In this document: positions 11,670-21,892 of the stretch, in pieces
Layout: the number at the start of each line of letters is the position of its first letter
Numbering within the stretch: position 1 is the first letter of the stretch
Notes under the pieces: model-generated
The model's input: only the letters and a program-made list of their open reading frames with translations
Database searches by the model: none
Told to the model about the DNA's origin: nothing
Program-made: the position numbers and the translations under genes
Assembly: GCA_963575745.1 (NCBI GenBank)
Contig: CAUYUJ010014615.1
Location: 642,980 to 706,979 of the forward strand
Origin: Prorocentrum cordatum
Lineage: Eukaryota > Sar > Dinophyceae > Prorocentrales > Prorocentraceae
Reading direction: 5' to 3'
DNA length: 64,000 nt

Positions 11670-11858
11670 ACAGTGAAAGTGAAAGCCGGGGCCTTAAAGG
11701 CTCAAAGGAGGAGCCCTCCAATACACACAAAAACGGGGCGGCCCCAAAGGGCCAGGGCAGGCGGAGGCGGACCAGCCGACAGGCGCCCCCCCCCCAGACG
11801 CCAAGCCCCCCCACGCACACGGCATTCGGGCATCACGAAAAGACCGCGCACAACCAGA
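11670..11858. other. LINE 3' end region
   Basis: Non-coding tail of the minus-strand LINE. A poly-C run and a CCACGCACAC stretch are present. No poly(A) tract is evident at the junction; the element ends in a CTTTCACTTTCACTGTC motif on the minus strand. Confidence 0.5.
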
Positions 11859-12320
11859 ACGAGCAAGTGAGCTGTCTTTGGACAAGAACAGGCACTACAC
11901 TCGATCGAACTGACAACCAGAACGAGCATGCGAACTGCCATCGGAAGAACAGATAATACACTCGATCAAACTGACCTGAACGAGCACGTGAACCGTAATC
12001 AAAGACATGAACAGATACTACATTCATTCACAAACTATCCTCGGACCTGGCTCCGAGGCGGTCGGCGCGGCGGCGCACCCTCAACCCGAAACGAGCAAGT
12101 GAGCTGCCCAAAGGATAGAACAGACACGACACTCGATCAACATGCAGAACAGAACGAGCATGCGAACTGCCTCGGGAGAACAGACATACTCGATCAAACT
12201 CACCAGAACGAGCAAGCGCACCGCAATCGAAGAAAGGAACAAATACTACACTCATCCAATCAATCGCTATCCTCGGCCCTGGCTCCGAAGCGGTCCGCGC
12301 GGCGACGCGCGCGCCTGCGC
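11859..12320. repeat. LINE 3' tandem repeat, 231-bp period
   Basis: Two tandem copies start at 11859 and 12090. Each contains three ~50-bp subrepeats beginning AACGAGC and including CACTCGATCAAACTGACC-like blocks, then an ACTATCCTCGGCCCTGGCTC segment that overlaps the end of the RNase H reading frame. The repeat therefore duplicated the 3' end of the ORF together with 3' untranslated sequence. Confidence 0.75.
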
Positions 12321-13732
12321 TCGACCGCGCTGGCGGCGGCCTGAGCGCTGGCCGCCAGCTCGGCCTCGCTCAGGCCGTAGGCCGCCAAGAGGTCCTCGCG
12401 AGCAACAGCTCCACGGCCGCCCGCCGCCGCAGCAGAGGCCTCAGGCGCAGGCTCGCCGCTGGCCCCAGGCGCCCTGCCGCCGCCGCCAGGCGAGGCGAGA
12501 GCGTCGGCGGCGGCCTCGGCGCGCGGGCGCTCAGCCACCCGCCCGCTCGCTCCTGTGGCTCCGCTGGGGCTGACCGCGCTGACCTCCCCGCTGCCCGCCG
12601 CTGGCTGCTCGGCAACGATCCCGAGCCACTCCAGGTAGCGCTCCTGGGCGTCCGCAGGAATTGGCCCTTGCGCGCGGAGGCCGGGGATGGCCAGGTCCTT
12701 CTGGCGCTGCTTCGCCGACCTCGGCCTTCCTCCCGGGTGGGGCCCGCGCCCCCACAGGCTGCGCTGGTTGCGCCCGCTCTTGTCCGTCTTGTCGGCCAGG
12801 CAGGGCTCCTTCAGCCGCGGCTTGGCCCCCGAGCGGCCGCCCAGCACCATGCAGGCGCCGCACTTGGCGCACGCCACCAGCTCCTGGGTCTGCTCGCCGT
12901 CGCCACTGCAGGCGCAGCTGAGGGCATGCCCGAGGACGCTGAAGGCTGCCGCGCTGGCAGAGAGGGCCGCGGCGCTGCCGGCTGAGCGGGCGCTCTCCAG
13001 GCGCGGCCTCTCGGGCTTTGGGCCCTCCTCCTCCTGGTCGGCGGGCGGGGCCTGCGAGACCGGCGGCACCCCGAGGCGCACCTGCCGCCGCTCGCCAGCA
13101 TCTGGAAGGCCCTCGCTGTCCTTCTCGCTGGTGCCCTGCCAGATGACCGCGGCCTGGCCAATCCACCGCGCTTGCTCGTGGACCACCTCGGCCAGCGCAT
13201 GGTGTGCGGCAACGGCCTGGCTGCCCACTGCACGCAGCCTGGCGCCCATCTTGGCGAGGCGGTCGGCGCGGTCGTTCCCGGGCCGCTGGGCCTCCGCGAG
13301 GTGCCCGCCCAGCACGGCCTGGCGGTTGCAGTGCGCCGGCACCTTCCGCACTGCAAACGGGCCAGGCTCGAATGCCGCGTGGATCCTGCTCCAGAGGTGG
13401 GCGTTGGCCCTGTTGGGCGCCGCGGCGTAGGCTCGGCCCCGTAGGGGGCATGAGACGGTGGAGCTGCAGTCGACGTGGACCTCTTCCACCGCTGGCCCCG
13501 CATAATTGGCCAGCATCCACACCGCAAGGTCCCCGCCGCCCTTGGCCGTCTGCTGTGGGCAGAGGTCCCGCCTCACCGTGCCGTAGACGCCCGCGACCAG
13601 GTCCCCGTCGTCATCGCACTGCGCGATGGCCCAGCCAGCTCGGCGGAGGGAGCTGAAGTGCGGCTCAAGAGCTGTGCCGTCCATGCACAGCTTCCCATTC
13701 AACCTGTCGTCAGGCGGCCTTCGGATCACCAC
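12260..13732 (-). CDS. LINE RNase H domain and C-terminal region
   Basis: A 490-codon frame starts MVIRRPPDD. RNase H signals are present: KLCMDGTALEP with the first aspartate (near 13675), VHVDCSSTVS with the third acidic site (near 13465), and PGNDRADRLAKMG (near 13265). In LINEs this domain removes RNA from the RNA:DNA hybrid during target-primed reverse transcription. After the domain comes a Cys-rich patch (VACAKCGACMVLGG, near 12860) and an Ala/Glu-rich tail rich in acidic and Arg residues. A stop at 13835 and a frame gap separate it from the RT frame. The start codon is the first ATG and may not be the real one if ORF2 was one polyprotein. Confidence 0.7.
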   Translation of the reverse strand: MVIRRPPDDRLNGKLCMDGTALEPHFSSLRRAGWAIAQCDDDGDLVAGVYGTVRRDLCPQQTAKGGGDLAVWMLANYAGPAVEEVHVDCSSTVSCPLRGRAYAAAPNRANAHLWSRIHAAFEPGPFAVRKVPAHCNRQAVLGGHLAEAQRPGNDRADRLAKMGARLRAVGSQAVAAHHALAEVVHEQARWIGQAAVIWQGTSEKDSEGLPDAGERRQVRLGVPPVSQAPPADQEEEGPKPERPRLESARSAGSAAALSASAAAFSVLGHALSCACSGDGEQTQELVACAKCGACMVLGGRSGAKPRLKEPCLADKTDKSGRNQRSLWGRGPHPGGRPRSAKQRQKDLAIPGLRAQGPIPADAQERYLEWLGIVAEQPAAGSGEVSAVSPSGATGASGRVAERPRAEAAADALASPGGGGRAPGASGEPAPEASAAAAGGRGAVAREDLLAAYGLSEAELAASAQAAASAVERRRARRRADRFGARAEDSD

Positions 13733-13834
13733 GCGCCCATGGCATCTGCGCGGCGGCCCTGCGGAAGGGGGAGGTGCTGGCAGCCAGCAGCGGGCGAAGT
13801 TCTCCCATGCAGCCTCGCCCTGGGCACGAACCCG

Positions 13835-16680
13835 TTAAGCACACCTAGCGAGTCGAGGAGACGCGCTGTCCCTCCGCTGGGCCGCCAGCATGGGGCACTC
13901 GAAGAGCCTGTGCCAGAGGGTGCCACGCGCCGCCCCGCAGCAGCGGCACCTGTCGTGGCCGCGCTCCCTGGCGTCGCACAGCCTGGCCTGCGTCCAGTGC
14001 GCGTTGGAAATGTAGGCGATCAGCGCATGCTGCTCTCGCTCGCCGAGGCCCCCCCCAGGTCCGAGCAGCGGCGCGATGGCATCCCAGAACAGCGGCCCCT
14101 GAGACGCCCTGCTCTGGGCGAGCTTCCGCATCTCATGGCGGTCAGAGGCGCGCCGCGCCCCGAGCCCAGCCTCGAACCCCAGCTCGCGCGGGCCCTGGAG
14201 CGCGAGGCCCATCTGGCCCCCGAGATCCGTGACCAGGCATCGCTCCGACTCGACGTGCCAACCGATCCTGGCCAGGGTGAGCACCGCTGCATCCACGGGG
14301 GACGCGCAGTGCACCCACGGCGACACAGCCTCGGCGCGTCGGGCTGCTGCCGCCCCCAGCCCACGCCTCAGCATGCGCAAAGGCAGCTCCCCCGACTGGA
14401 GCAGCGCCGCCAACATCTGCACCGTGTAGCCCGCAGCGAGCACCGCAGGGTCCAGGTCGCGCCGCCGCCGCAGCTCCGCACGCCGCAGCCTCAGGCCCAG
14501 GGCAGCACCGTTAGGCAGCCAACCAGCACTGCGGCACGCTGTAAGCCGCCAGCTACGTAGCTCCCCGTCCGCGACGCCCGTCACCGCGCGCCCCCAGATC
14601 ACGCTGGCCGTCGGCCCTGCCTTGTGGATCAGGTCGACCTCCACTCCAGCAGCCTTGAGGCAACGAAGCCGCCTGGCGCGCTGCACGGCTCCAACAGCAC
14701 GGGCTCGACCTTCGCGAACACCACACCTCGTGATGCTGGCGTCCGCGCCGAGGCCCCTGGCCTGGAGGGCCCGCTTGAACTCCCAGCCGCGCGCCTGCCA
14801 GCGCTCCCCGAGCAGCCATGCCAGGCCTGGGCCGGAGGCCAGGCACGACGTTTTGGCAGCACTGAGGGGAAGATGCTGCCCCCCAAGGAGCCGAGCAACT
14901 TCGACCCCAGCGCTGCCAAGCCGTGCGGCCACCAGCCTCTCATTGCCAACGGCTTACAGCGCGATGTCGTCGACGACGTGGCGGGCCACTACCAACGGCC
15001 TGCCGCGCGCCGAGGCGGCGCGAAGTGCCCCAAGCACAGGCAGCTCGGCTACCGCAGTGGCGCAAGCGCAGCCCGCCAGCACTGCACCCTGCGCGCAGAA
15101 CACATCTGAGGCGAGGCCCGCGAAGCTGGTGAACCTCGGGCTCTAGTACATCACGAGCAGCCCGCGCAGCAAGCGGAGGTTGAAGCCATGCTCGATGGCG
15201 CAGCTCCAGAGCACGTCGCGCCGCAGGTTCTCGTAGAACTTCGCGATGTCCAAGATGAGGCTGGCCGAGGCAAACCCGCAATCGCGGGCGAAGGCCGCGC
15301 ACTCGTTGTGGAGCCACCCAGCCATCTCGCAGCCTCGGCCCGCCTTGCCCCAGAAAAACCGATTGTCGTGCTCCGCCTCCCACGGCGCACAGATGGGCTG
15401 CCTGAGGCGGTCCCAGCGGCGGAGGAGGAGCGGGACGCGGGCGATCGGCCGTGCCCCTTCCGCCGGCCTCGGGGATGAACACCATCACGGTCGCGAACGC
15501 CGCCAGCGCCTGAGGCCGCTCCTCTAAGGCGGCGAGAAGGCCCAGGCACCTCAGCTGCAAGGCCACGGGCAGGAGCACCAGCTGCCGCGGGTGCAGCTGG
15601 CCAGCTCCCAGGCCCGCAGTCGGTGAATAACGCCCGCAGGCAACCTGCAGCATCTTGAGCGTGATGGGGGGCATCTCCCAGCCCTGGATGTCCCAGCTGC
15701 CGACGCCTGCACCTGCGGCAAACCAGCCCTGCCGCCATAGCTTCTGCTAGTTCGCCCCCAGCTGCTCGACGGCCGACGGCCAGCATGCCAGCCAGCGGCC
15801 TGCCCGCAGCGGGGTCGACGACCTTCGGGGGCGGCACTGCCTTCGCGAACCTGCGGGCCAGCCTGCCCCCGCGCTGGACCGCCTCCTTGGCCCAGGCCCG
15901 CCAGGTCGCCGAGCTCCTGGCCCCGTCGCGGCGATGGGAGGCCGCGAGGCGCAGCTGGAAGACCTGAATGGCGCCGCCGTGCCCGTGCACTCCCGCCTGG
16001 CCGACAAGGTCGCTCCACTCGCTGGTGTCGAAGCAGAGGGTCTCAACCTCATCCTCCTGGCAGGCTGCGGCGGCGATCTCCTCGAGGAGGTGCGCCACGC
16101 GCTCGGTCTGGTGGACGTACCAGCCCTCGCGGGAGGGGTGCCACCTCTGCGCCCGCTCGGCCGTCAGTCGATGCAGCGCCAGGTCCAGCGCCTGGCGGAT
16201 GCTGCACGTGAGCGCCGAGTGCCGATGGCGGCACTCGCGCTTCGCAACGGCGCTGAGGGGCTTGAGGACACGCCTGGGCCCCTCCGCGCTGCCAAGGTAG
16301 CGCTTGAAGTCCTCGGTCTGGATCCCATGGATCCCAGCAAGCGTGCTCTCCACCGCCTCCGTCCACTGGCGAGCCGCCGCAGGCAGGTCGGGTGGGAGGG
16401 GGCCTTCATCCCAGCTCCAGCTGCAGGGCAGCGCCTTCCACCTGGCGCGCCCAACACGGCGGCGCACCTGGGCCAGGGCGTCCTCACGCGCACAGCAGTC
16501 GTCGGCGTCGACGTCGGGGAAGCGCCCAGGGCGGACGAGCACCTGCACCAGCGCGTCGGGCCTGACGTCCTGCAGCAGCAAGCGCACTGGTTTGCGGGGG
16601 AGGAGCGCGCAGCCATCCAGTGCGGCAGTCTCAACGACCCCGTGTGCGAGACAGTATGAGCTACCAAACCAGTTGTACAC
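13835..16680 (-). pseudogene. LINE reverse transcriptase (ORF2), frameshifted
   Basis: Reverse transcriptase sequence runs through at least four minus-strand frames (16680 to ~15735, 15674 to ~15470, ~15470-15143, then 15137-13835). Recognisable blocks are FATVMVFIPEA with a shifted continuation, the first catalytic aspartate in LILDIAKFYENL (near 15220-15260), an ASDVFCAQGAVLAGC block, and the catalytic pair in ARHVVDDIALQ (near 14965). The C-terminal part has a zinc-finger-like CRCCGAARGTLWH followed by FECP (near 13900-13960), typical of LINE ORF2 C-termini. A stop follows LLVMY at 15143. The enzyme would copy the LINE RNA at a nicked target. As written it cannot be translated in one piece. 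Confidence 0.8.
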
Positions 16681-16751
16681 GCATGCTCAGCTCCTTGCGC
16701 CCTGCACGTAGTCCCCGATGGGCCAAGGTACGCCCAGCGCTGGACATTGGG

Positions 16752-17262
16752 TCAGCCGAGCCCGCGCAGGGTGCCAGGCCCTACGGTGAAGTCCCCTTGC
16801 ACCAGCCAGGGCAGCCCCGCGGTGAGCACCACGTTACCGAGGGCAGCGAAGATGTCCAAGTTGGCGCCCTTGGGGCCCAGCGAACCATGCAAGTAGAGGG
16901 AGCACGCCAGCAGCTCCAGCCCCGAAGCGGCCGCGACCGTGACCCCGATGATGCGATGTCGGAGGTCGCCAGGAGCCTGCCAGCCCACCTTGCCGCCTTG
17001 CAGGTCGTCGCGAACCAGGACGCCGACTCCTCCAGAGTGCGCTAGCGGCCCCTCCTTGCCAGTCGCCGCAGAAGCGTGGAGGAAGGCCGCATAGCCCAAG
17101 CCCCTGGCCCTGCCACACGCCGACTGCAGCTGGTGAGGGGCCAAGCGGGTCTCCTGGAGCATCACCAGGTGGGGCCGCGAGCCCTCGCGGCTGACGAAGG
17201 CCTCGAGGACCCCCATGCCACGGCGCCACGCGTTGCCGTTGATCCCCAGGACCTCCAAGCCG
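16752..17262 (-). pseudogene. LINE endonuclease (exonuclease-endonuclease-phosphatase fold)
   Basis: The region opens with EVLGINGNAWRR, followed by LVMLQETRLAPHQ with the catalytic glutamate, HSGGVGVLVRD, a hydrophobic strand LLACSLYLHG, and WLVQGDFTVGP, where the usual GDFN has Thr in place of Asn. These are the ordered motifs of the APE-type endonuclease that nicks target DNA for LINEs. It is followed by a stop at 16752, and the final catalytic histidine block is not seen in frame; the sequence resumes at 16680 with YNWFGSSYCLAHGVV. The GDFN to GDFT change plus the stop argue for an inactive copy. The frame upstream to 18653 is also open but is biased and mostly not the real ORF1 frame. 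Confidence 0.75.
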
Positions 17263-17355
17263 CCGCGGACCTGCTGCGCGGCTGCGGCTGCCTCTCCTGG
17301 CACCGGTGGGAGCCGCGCCCTGCCGCCGCCGACGCGAGCGGCGTCGGCGGCGGGG

Positions 17356-18513
17356 CTAAACTCCCGGCTGCCCTGGCGGGGGCCCGCCGCCTCTGCTGCC
17401 AGCGCTGCGGGACCCAGCAGGAGCCACAAGAGGAGCCAGGTCGGCAGCCTCGGCAGCCTGCTCGCGCCTGCAGGCCTCGGCGTCGCGCGGCCATGCGCCC
17501 TGCGCGTCGCCGCGGCGCCCCCCTTGGCCGCGCTCGGCTGGGGGCTGCGGCCCCCGGACGCTGCCGCTGGCGCCAGGCTTGTCGCCGCCCTCGTCGCCGC
17601 TGCTGATGAGGTCCTCCACGGGGCCGCTCTCCGCCCAGCGCTCGCGCTGAGGCCGCTCAGGGGGCCCCTCCAGCTGCGAGCGGACCGCGGCCATATAGGC
17701 GCAGATCGCCGCCCACGCCACCTCGAAGTTGTTGCTCCGCCAGGCCTCGGGCCACTTCTCGAGCTGCGCGAGCAGCCCTGGGACCTGGCTGGACGAGGCC
17801 AACAGGGAGGCCCGCCGCCGCCTCTGAGCTTCCTCGTCGTCGCGAGCGGCATCCTCCAGTGCCTTGAGGGCGCGGGCTGCCTCCTCCACCTCGCCTTCGA
17901 GAGTGGCCAACTCCTCCTGCGCCTTCTGGAGCTGGGCCTCGGCGAGCTCGCGGGCCGCCCGCTTCTCCTCCAGGGACTTGCGGGCTGCCCGCATCCGCTT
18001 CTCGGCCTTGCTGATGGCGTTGGCCTCCTTGCGCAGCTGCGCGGACCGCGGGAGCGCAGAGGCCTTCTGCTCGGCCGCCTCCCGCTCCGCCTGGGCCAGC
18101 TAGCCCCGCTGGGCCTCGAGCTGGCTGGCCACGACGTAGGCGGAGCAGCCGTCCACCCCGTCTGGCGGCGCCGCCAGGAGCCCCTCGAGCTGCTCGACCG
18201 CCACCTGCAGCCGCTCGATCGCCGTGGCGCCGCCGCCGCTGGAGGGCGCTCCGCTGGCGGCGGACGTCTGCGACTTGGCCGACGCCGCCCCGGCTGCGCC
18301 CCGCGCCTGCCGCTGGGCACGGCGCCCGCGTGGCTGGTCCACCCAGCCCTCGCCGTCGGCCTTGGGAGGGGCCCGCGCCGCCCCCTTGGCCCAGGGCGGA
18401 GCCGCGTGCCCACGCCCCAGGCAGGTGGGGCGCCAGCCCCAGTTCCAGCCCCCGCAGCCGCACACCCAGCACATCTTGCTGCCGCCGCTGCCGCCGCTCG
18501 AAGAGCGAGGCAT
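17356..18513 (-). pseudogene. LINE ORF1: zinc finger plus coiled coil
   Basis: From the ATG at 18513 the frame reads MPRSSSGGSGGSK, then MCWVCGCGGWNWGWRPTCLG, a Cys/Trp zinc-knuckle pattern seen in ORF1 proteins of dinoflagellate LINEs. Next is a basic linker (GRRAQRQARG) and a strongly heptad-like coiled coil rich in Ala, Glu, Lys and Arg (KAEKRMRAARKSLEEKRAAR, then LEGEVEEAARALKALE). An in-frame TAG at 18102-18100 interrupts it before the coiled coil. The C-terminal part is Gly/Pro/Glu-rich and ends at 17356, where the frame changes into the endonuclease. ORF1 proteins bind the LINE RNA and form multimers. The start was chosen because the zinc finger begins at once after it. Confidence 0.65.
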
Positions 18514-18656
18514 GGCCCGCGCCGCGCAGAGCGAAGGCCACCGCCGCGAAGCCTCGGGGGCCGAGATAGAAGAACGCACCTTTCCTGGCCCAAAGCGAGG
18601 AGCCCCTCGCGCTCGGAACGCCGCGGACGCCTCGCGGTCGTCGGGCGCTCCATGGC

Positions 18657-18678
18657 CTCGAGCCAAAATGGCGAAGGA
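18657..18678 (-). promoter_or_regulatory. Dinoflagellate spliced-leader relict at LINE 5' end
   Basis: The minus strand reads CCTTCGCCATTTTGGCTCGA within these 22 positions. Against the 22-nt dinoflagellate spliced leader (core GCCATTTTGGCTCAAG) it differs at three sites: positions 4, 6 and 20. It begins one base after the target duplication and ends just before an ATG at 18653. This is what results when a trans-spliced LINE mRNA is reverse transcribed and integrated full length. Confidence 0.7.
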
Positions 18679-18679
18679 C

Positions 18680-18689
18680 TTGACCAGGG
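18680..18689. repeat. LINE target-site duplication, right copy
   Basis: TTGACCAGGG, identical to 11655-11664. Confidence 0.85.
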
Positions 18690-19844
18690 ACACGGTGGAG
18701 TGAAGTTCGGTGGTCTGCCCAGCTTCGTCGATCACCAGGAGCGCTAGCTGGTTCGGGCACCCACCAAATGCTTCCGCTGCATCGTGCGTGGAGATGATCA
18801 CCCTTGCTTTGTTGATGAGCTCCGATCGGAACGGCGGGAAGTCAGGCGCGGCGCCTCCTTCAATGCACGGGAAGTCCCCCGAGGCCTTCTGGAAGTGCCC
18901 CTCCGGGGTGAGGCCGATCAGCTCTTCGTCGACCTTCTCCTCTCTAGCCAGGTGCATGAAGCGGTCTGGGAAGCAGTGCATGGGTCGAGCTGGCGAGCGC
19001 GGTGCGCAGCAGCCATGGCGAGGGCTGGCTGGTCAGCTGCGGTGTTCGACCCCGCGGCGAGCGCAACCGCCTGTCCGCGCATGAGTGCGCCGCCCCGGAT
19101 GTCGAGCGTCGCGGTGGACAGCTTGGTCTTGCCTGTGCCAGGAGGGCCGTGGACGACAGTGACGTGGTGCTTCACGGTGGACTGGGCCGCCCGTCTGGCG
19201 TCTGCATTGAGGCCGTGTCGGTCTGCGCCACGATCCAGGGTCTCTTGCGAGGGCCTCATCCTCGCCCTCTGGAAATCCTGGCCCGCTGCGGAGCCTACTT
19301 CATCGTCTGAGAAGGCGGGGGCGGCCAGGGGCAGCGGGGGCACGTGCCGGGTCATACCAGGGGCCTGGAGGGCTTGGATGTCAGCGCCTGGGACAGGGAG
19401 CTCAAGCGCGGCAGAGGCTCTCGCCCGAAGGTAGTGCCCGACCCTGCCGATTCTGGCGGCGTCGTCGGCCCCAGCCCGATCCTCCGCGGGCGCGGCGCGG
19501 AAGGTGAGCGGGCGGGCGACGTCGGGCAGGGGGGCCCGAAGGTCACCAGGAGGCTGGTTCAGGAAGTAGGTGTCGTTGAAGGCGCTCGACTGCCTCCAGT
19601 ACTGCACTTCCGAGGGGGCTCTGTCCACTCTGTGCCAGGCGTCTCCTTCTTGGTCTGGCCAGGGCGCCTTGGTGGCGTCGTCGTGGAACGGGCCTTGCCT
19701 GCCGTGGTTGTACGACACTATGCACCTGTTCGATGGGTATTTGGCGTCGCGGGGGAGCCCGAGGGCCTCGCGCTCCCGCGGCGCTACGTTCCCCCCCAGG
19801 ACTGGCGGCCACCAAGGCGTCACCTCTGCCACCTGATCGATCAT
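18690..19844 (-). pseudogene. SF1 (Upf1-like) helicase, N-terminal half
   Basis: Carries the Walker A motif TVVHGPPGTGKTKLST (near 19122-19151) and the Walker B motif LLVIDEAGQTTELHS (near 18711-18738), the two ATP-binding signatures of superfamily 1 helicases. Between them the frame changes once near 18985 (from AMAAAHRARQLDP to FPDRFMHLAREEKVDEELIG). Upstream, the frame starting at 19844 continues the region read from 21114 after another shift near 19850. The half ends at the LINE insertion site. With the C-terminal half at 10585-11654 it contains motifs I, II, III, V and VI in correct order, so the uninterrupted gene encoded a complete helicase core. Confidence 0.75.
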
Positions 19845-21114
19845 GGATCATGGGGCCCTGCACCGAAACCAGCAGGCCCCCAGCGCCCTGCGCGCCTCCC
19901 TCGCCCTTCATGCCGATGCGGAACTTGGGCGACCATTCCAGGAGGATGAGCTCCTTGCCCTCACTTGTACACAAACTGTTGCGCAAGGCGAAACGGTCCA
20001 GGTCACTGCAACTGCTGCGGGAGTGTATTCTGGTGATCCGGACCCCCAGGGCGACGTTGCCCTTCCTCGCAAGCTCCGCTCTAGCCATCGGGGCACCGTC
20101 GTCCAGCGTTTCCAGGGCGGCGCGCCCCTCGATCCAGGCAGTGCGCTTCAGCGCGAGGGCTCGGCCCCGCAAGATGCACGGCCACTGGGATGGGAGATTC
20201 ACAGCGTCAACCAACTCCCCAGGCGGGGCGGCGGGGTGCACTCGGGCTTTGCTCAGGCCACTGGGGAGCGAGACAACGCCCCGGACTTCGATCGCCGCGG
20301 CGAGGGCCGGAGACTCGAGCACGGCTCTGCTGCCAGGATCGGGTGCAGGAGGGCTGTCGTCGTCGTCGACTAGCCTGACGGTGCGAGCTTGCTGCTGCGA
20401 CTGGGCCCAGGCAACTGGGGGGCGTGGCCCCCCGCTGCTGGAGGCGGCGGCGTCGTCTGAACGGGGCCCGGGCGCGGTAGGCGGACCCGCGGGCTGCGGA
20501 TGCATGGTGTCCAGGGGAGAGGTGGACTTTGCCAGGGCAGCGGCCCTCTCATCCTTGTCAGACTTCCGAGGCCTCCACAACCTCGCCTGGGCGCTGCCGA
20601 TGTGGGCTGGTCGGGCCTGCGTCGGGTCGAACAGTGCGCCACCCGGACAGTTGTAGTCCACGGGATCATCCGAGAGCGGGTAATTGGTAGGCACGTGGAA
20701 GCAGTCTTCCAGGATCGCTACCCCAGAGAGCAGCCGAGCCCCGTTGACATCGACGGGCTGCGACGGCGCCCATCCTGCCCAGGCCTTCCTCTCGATGTAG
20801 CAGCAATGGTCACTGTCCCAGGTCGTGCCCCAGGTCATGGTCCACAAATTGCTAGGAGATGTGAAGGTGCTGGGGGTTTGGCCATCCGTCATTGTAATGT
20901 CTCGATCCCTGCCAGAAGTGGTTTGCGTTGAGTATTTGGTCGATGTCATCGCATGTTTCCTGGCACACCTCGCAGTACCACCTCCACTTTCCGTCGAAGT
21001 ACGCCCACCGCATCCAGGGGCAGTATCTCGCCAGGAAGACACGCACTCCGTCCCTATGCGGGGGCACGTTCTCCGAGCAGGGGAGGCATGACGCCCACCT
21101 TCTGAATGGCCCAC
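19845..21114 (-). CDS. Unknown region between RNase H and helicase
   Basis: A minus-strand frame encodes about 420 residues. It has globular-looking parts (DSDHCCYIERKAWAGWAPSQ, GVAILEDCFHVPTNYPLSDD, then ELILLEWSPKFRIGMKG) separated by a Pro/Ala/Ser-rich linker with a short acidic run (VDDDDSPPAPD, near 20365). No family is recognised. It continues without an obvious boundary into the helicase frame, and its upstream end overlaps the Cys-rich end of the RNase H frame. These are signs of one polyprotein with frame changes. Confidence 0.4.
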
Positions 21115-21891
21115 TGTTGTTCGGCATACCAGGAAAACCAGGAAGCAGCTGAAGGCTGCACCTTCTGCAAAGAAGCCACTGCGACCTTAGCGAACGGGCG
21201 CGGCGGGCTGCAGGGGCGGAGGGGGGAAGGAGGGGGGGGGAGTTCTCGAGAGCGCTAGCGGCGAGGAGGACCTCATCCAGGTCACAGAGGTCCGTGACAG
21301 AACAAGGGAAATCAGTGGAAAGGGGGGTGGGATGAATCGCCCACGCGACAAAAGTGTGAACAGCGCGGTGCCCAGCAGCCCTCAGGGCGTCGGCCCAGAA
21401 GACGCCGAGCGTCGCGACTCGGTCGGCGGCCTTGTTGAACCGCCGTCGAATGGCCTGCCAAGAGAGCGTCCAGCCCCCGTTGGCCGCTTGTCTCAGGGCG
21501 AAGTCCATCTGTTGCGCAAAGAAGAGCCGCCTGTAGCGACCCGTCTCAGCGCCGTGTCTGATGGCGGCAAGATTGTCCCCAACGACTCTGGCGCCGCGGA
21601 CGGGGCCCTCGATGTGCGGGAGCAGGGCGAGGTCAGCTCTGCACCCTGCGGCTTCTGCTGTCTGGGCGCTGTCGGCCCCGGGCAGGGCGACAACGACTGC
21701 GGCGACCACTCTGGGTGGGCTGGCACTGGGATCGTGCCTCCACGGGGGGGCCCCTGGTCTGGCAACCTTTTGGCAATTTTTTCCAGGATGCCTCTAACGC
21801 CCCCATCGAACGTGACCTCGTAAGGCCATTGGGCTGCGTCTGCCGCTGGGAACGGAGAGTCGTTCACTGTGATTTCGTCACCTCGCTCCAC
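20852..21891 (-). pseudogene. RNase H domain followed by Cys-rich segment
   Basis: Two overlapping frames (21891-21493 and 21709-20852) together give an RNase H pattern. Signals are WPYEVTFDGGVRG with the first aspartate (21787-21815), SAQTAEAAGCRADLALL with the glutamate, RGARVVGDNLAAIRHG with the next aspartate (near 21555-21590), and RRRFNKAADRVATLGV. A frame change near 21.7 kb separates the first site from the rest. After the domain come CxxC-type pairs (WLLCRRCS, SCLPCSEN, YCEVCQETC) that suggest zinc binding. This RNase H type is usual in dinoflagellate LINEs, where it follows reverse transcriptase, but none is present upstream here because the right-hand direct repeat begins at 21893. 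Confidence 0.65.
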
Positions 21892-21892
21892 T

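Larger units (their letters stand above)
11665..18679 (-). mobile_element. LINE (non-LTR) retrotransposon inserted in the helicase
   Basis: A 7,015-bp unit flanked by the perfect duplication TTGACCAGGG. On the minus strand it reads spliced-leader relict, ORF1 with zinc finger and coiled coil, apurinic-type endonuclease, reverse transcriptase, CCHC-like zinc finger, RNase H, and a repetitive 3' region. This is a complete non-LTR architecture. Removal of the unit plus one duplication copy restores the helicase frame, so the insertion is precise and probably not ancient. The coding regions nevertheless contain an in-frame stop in ORF1, stops between endonuclease and RT, and frame changes in RT. 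Either the source copy was already dead or the assembly has small errors. Confidence 0.85.

Noticed and set aside
16752-18653. 633-codon frame starting MERPTTARRPRR as a single LINE protein
   Set aside because: Only the last ~170 codons are the endonuclease. The first part is a shadow of the real ORF1 frame, which has a zinc finger and coiled coil in another phase.
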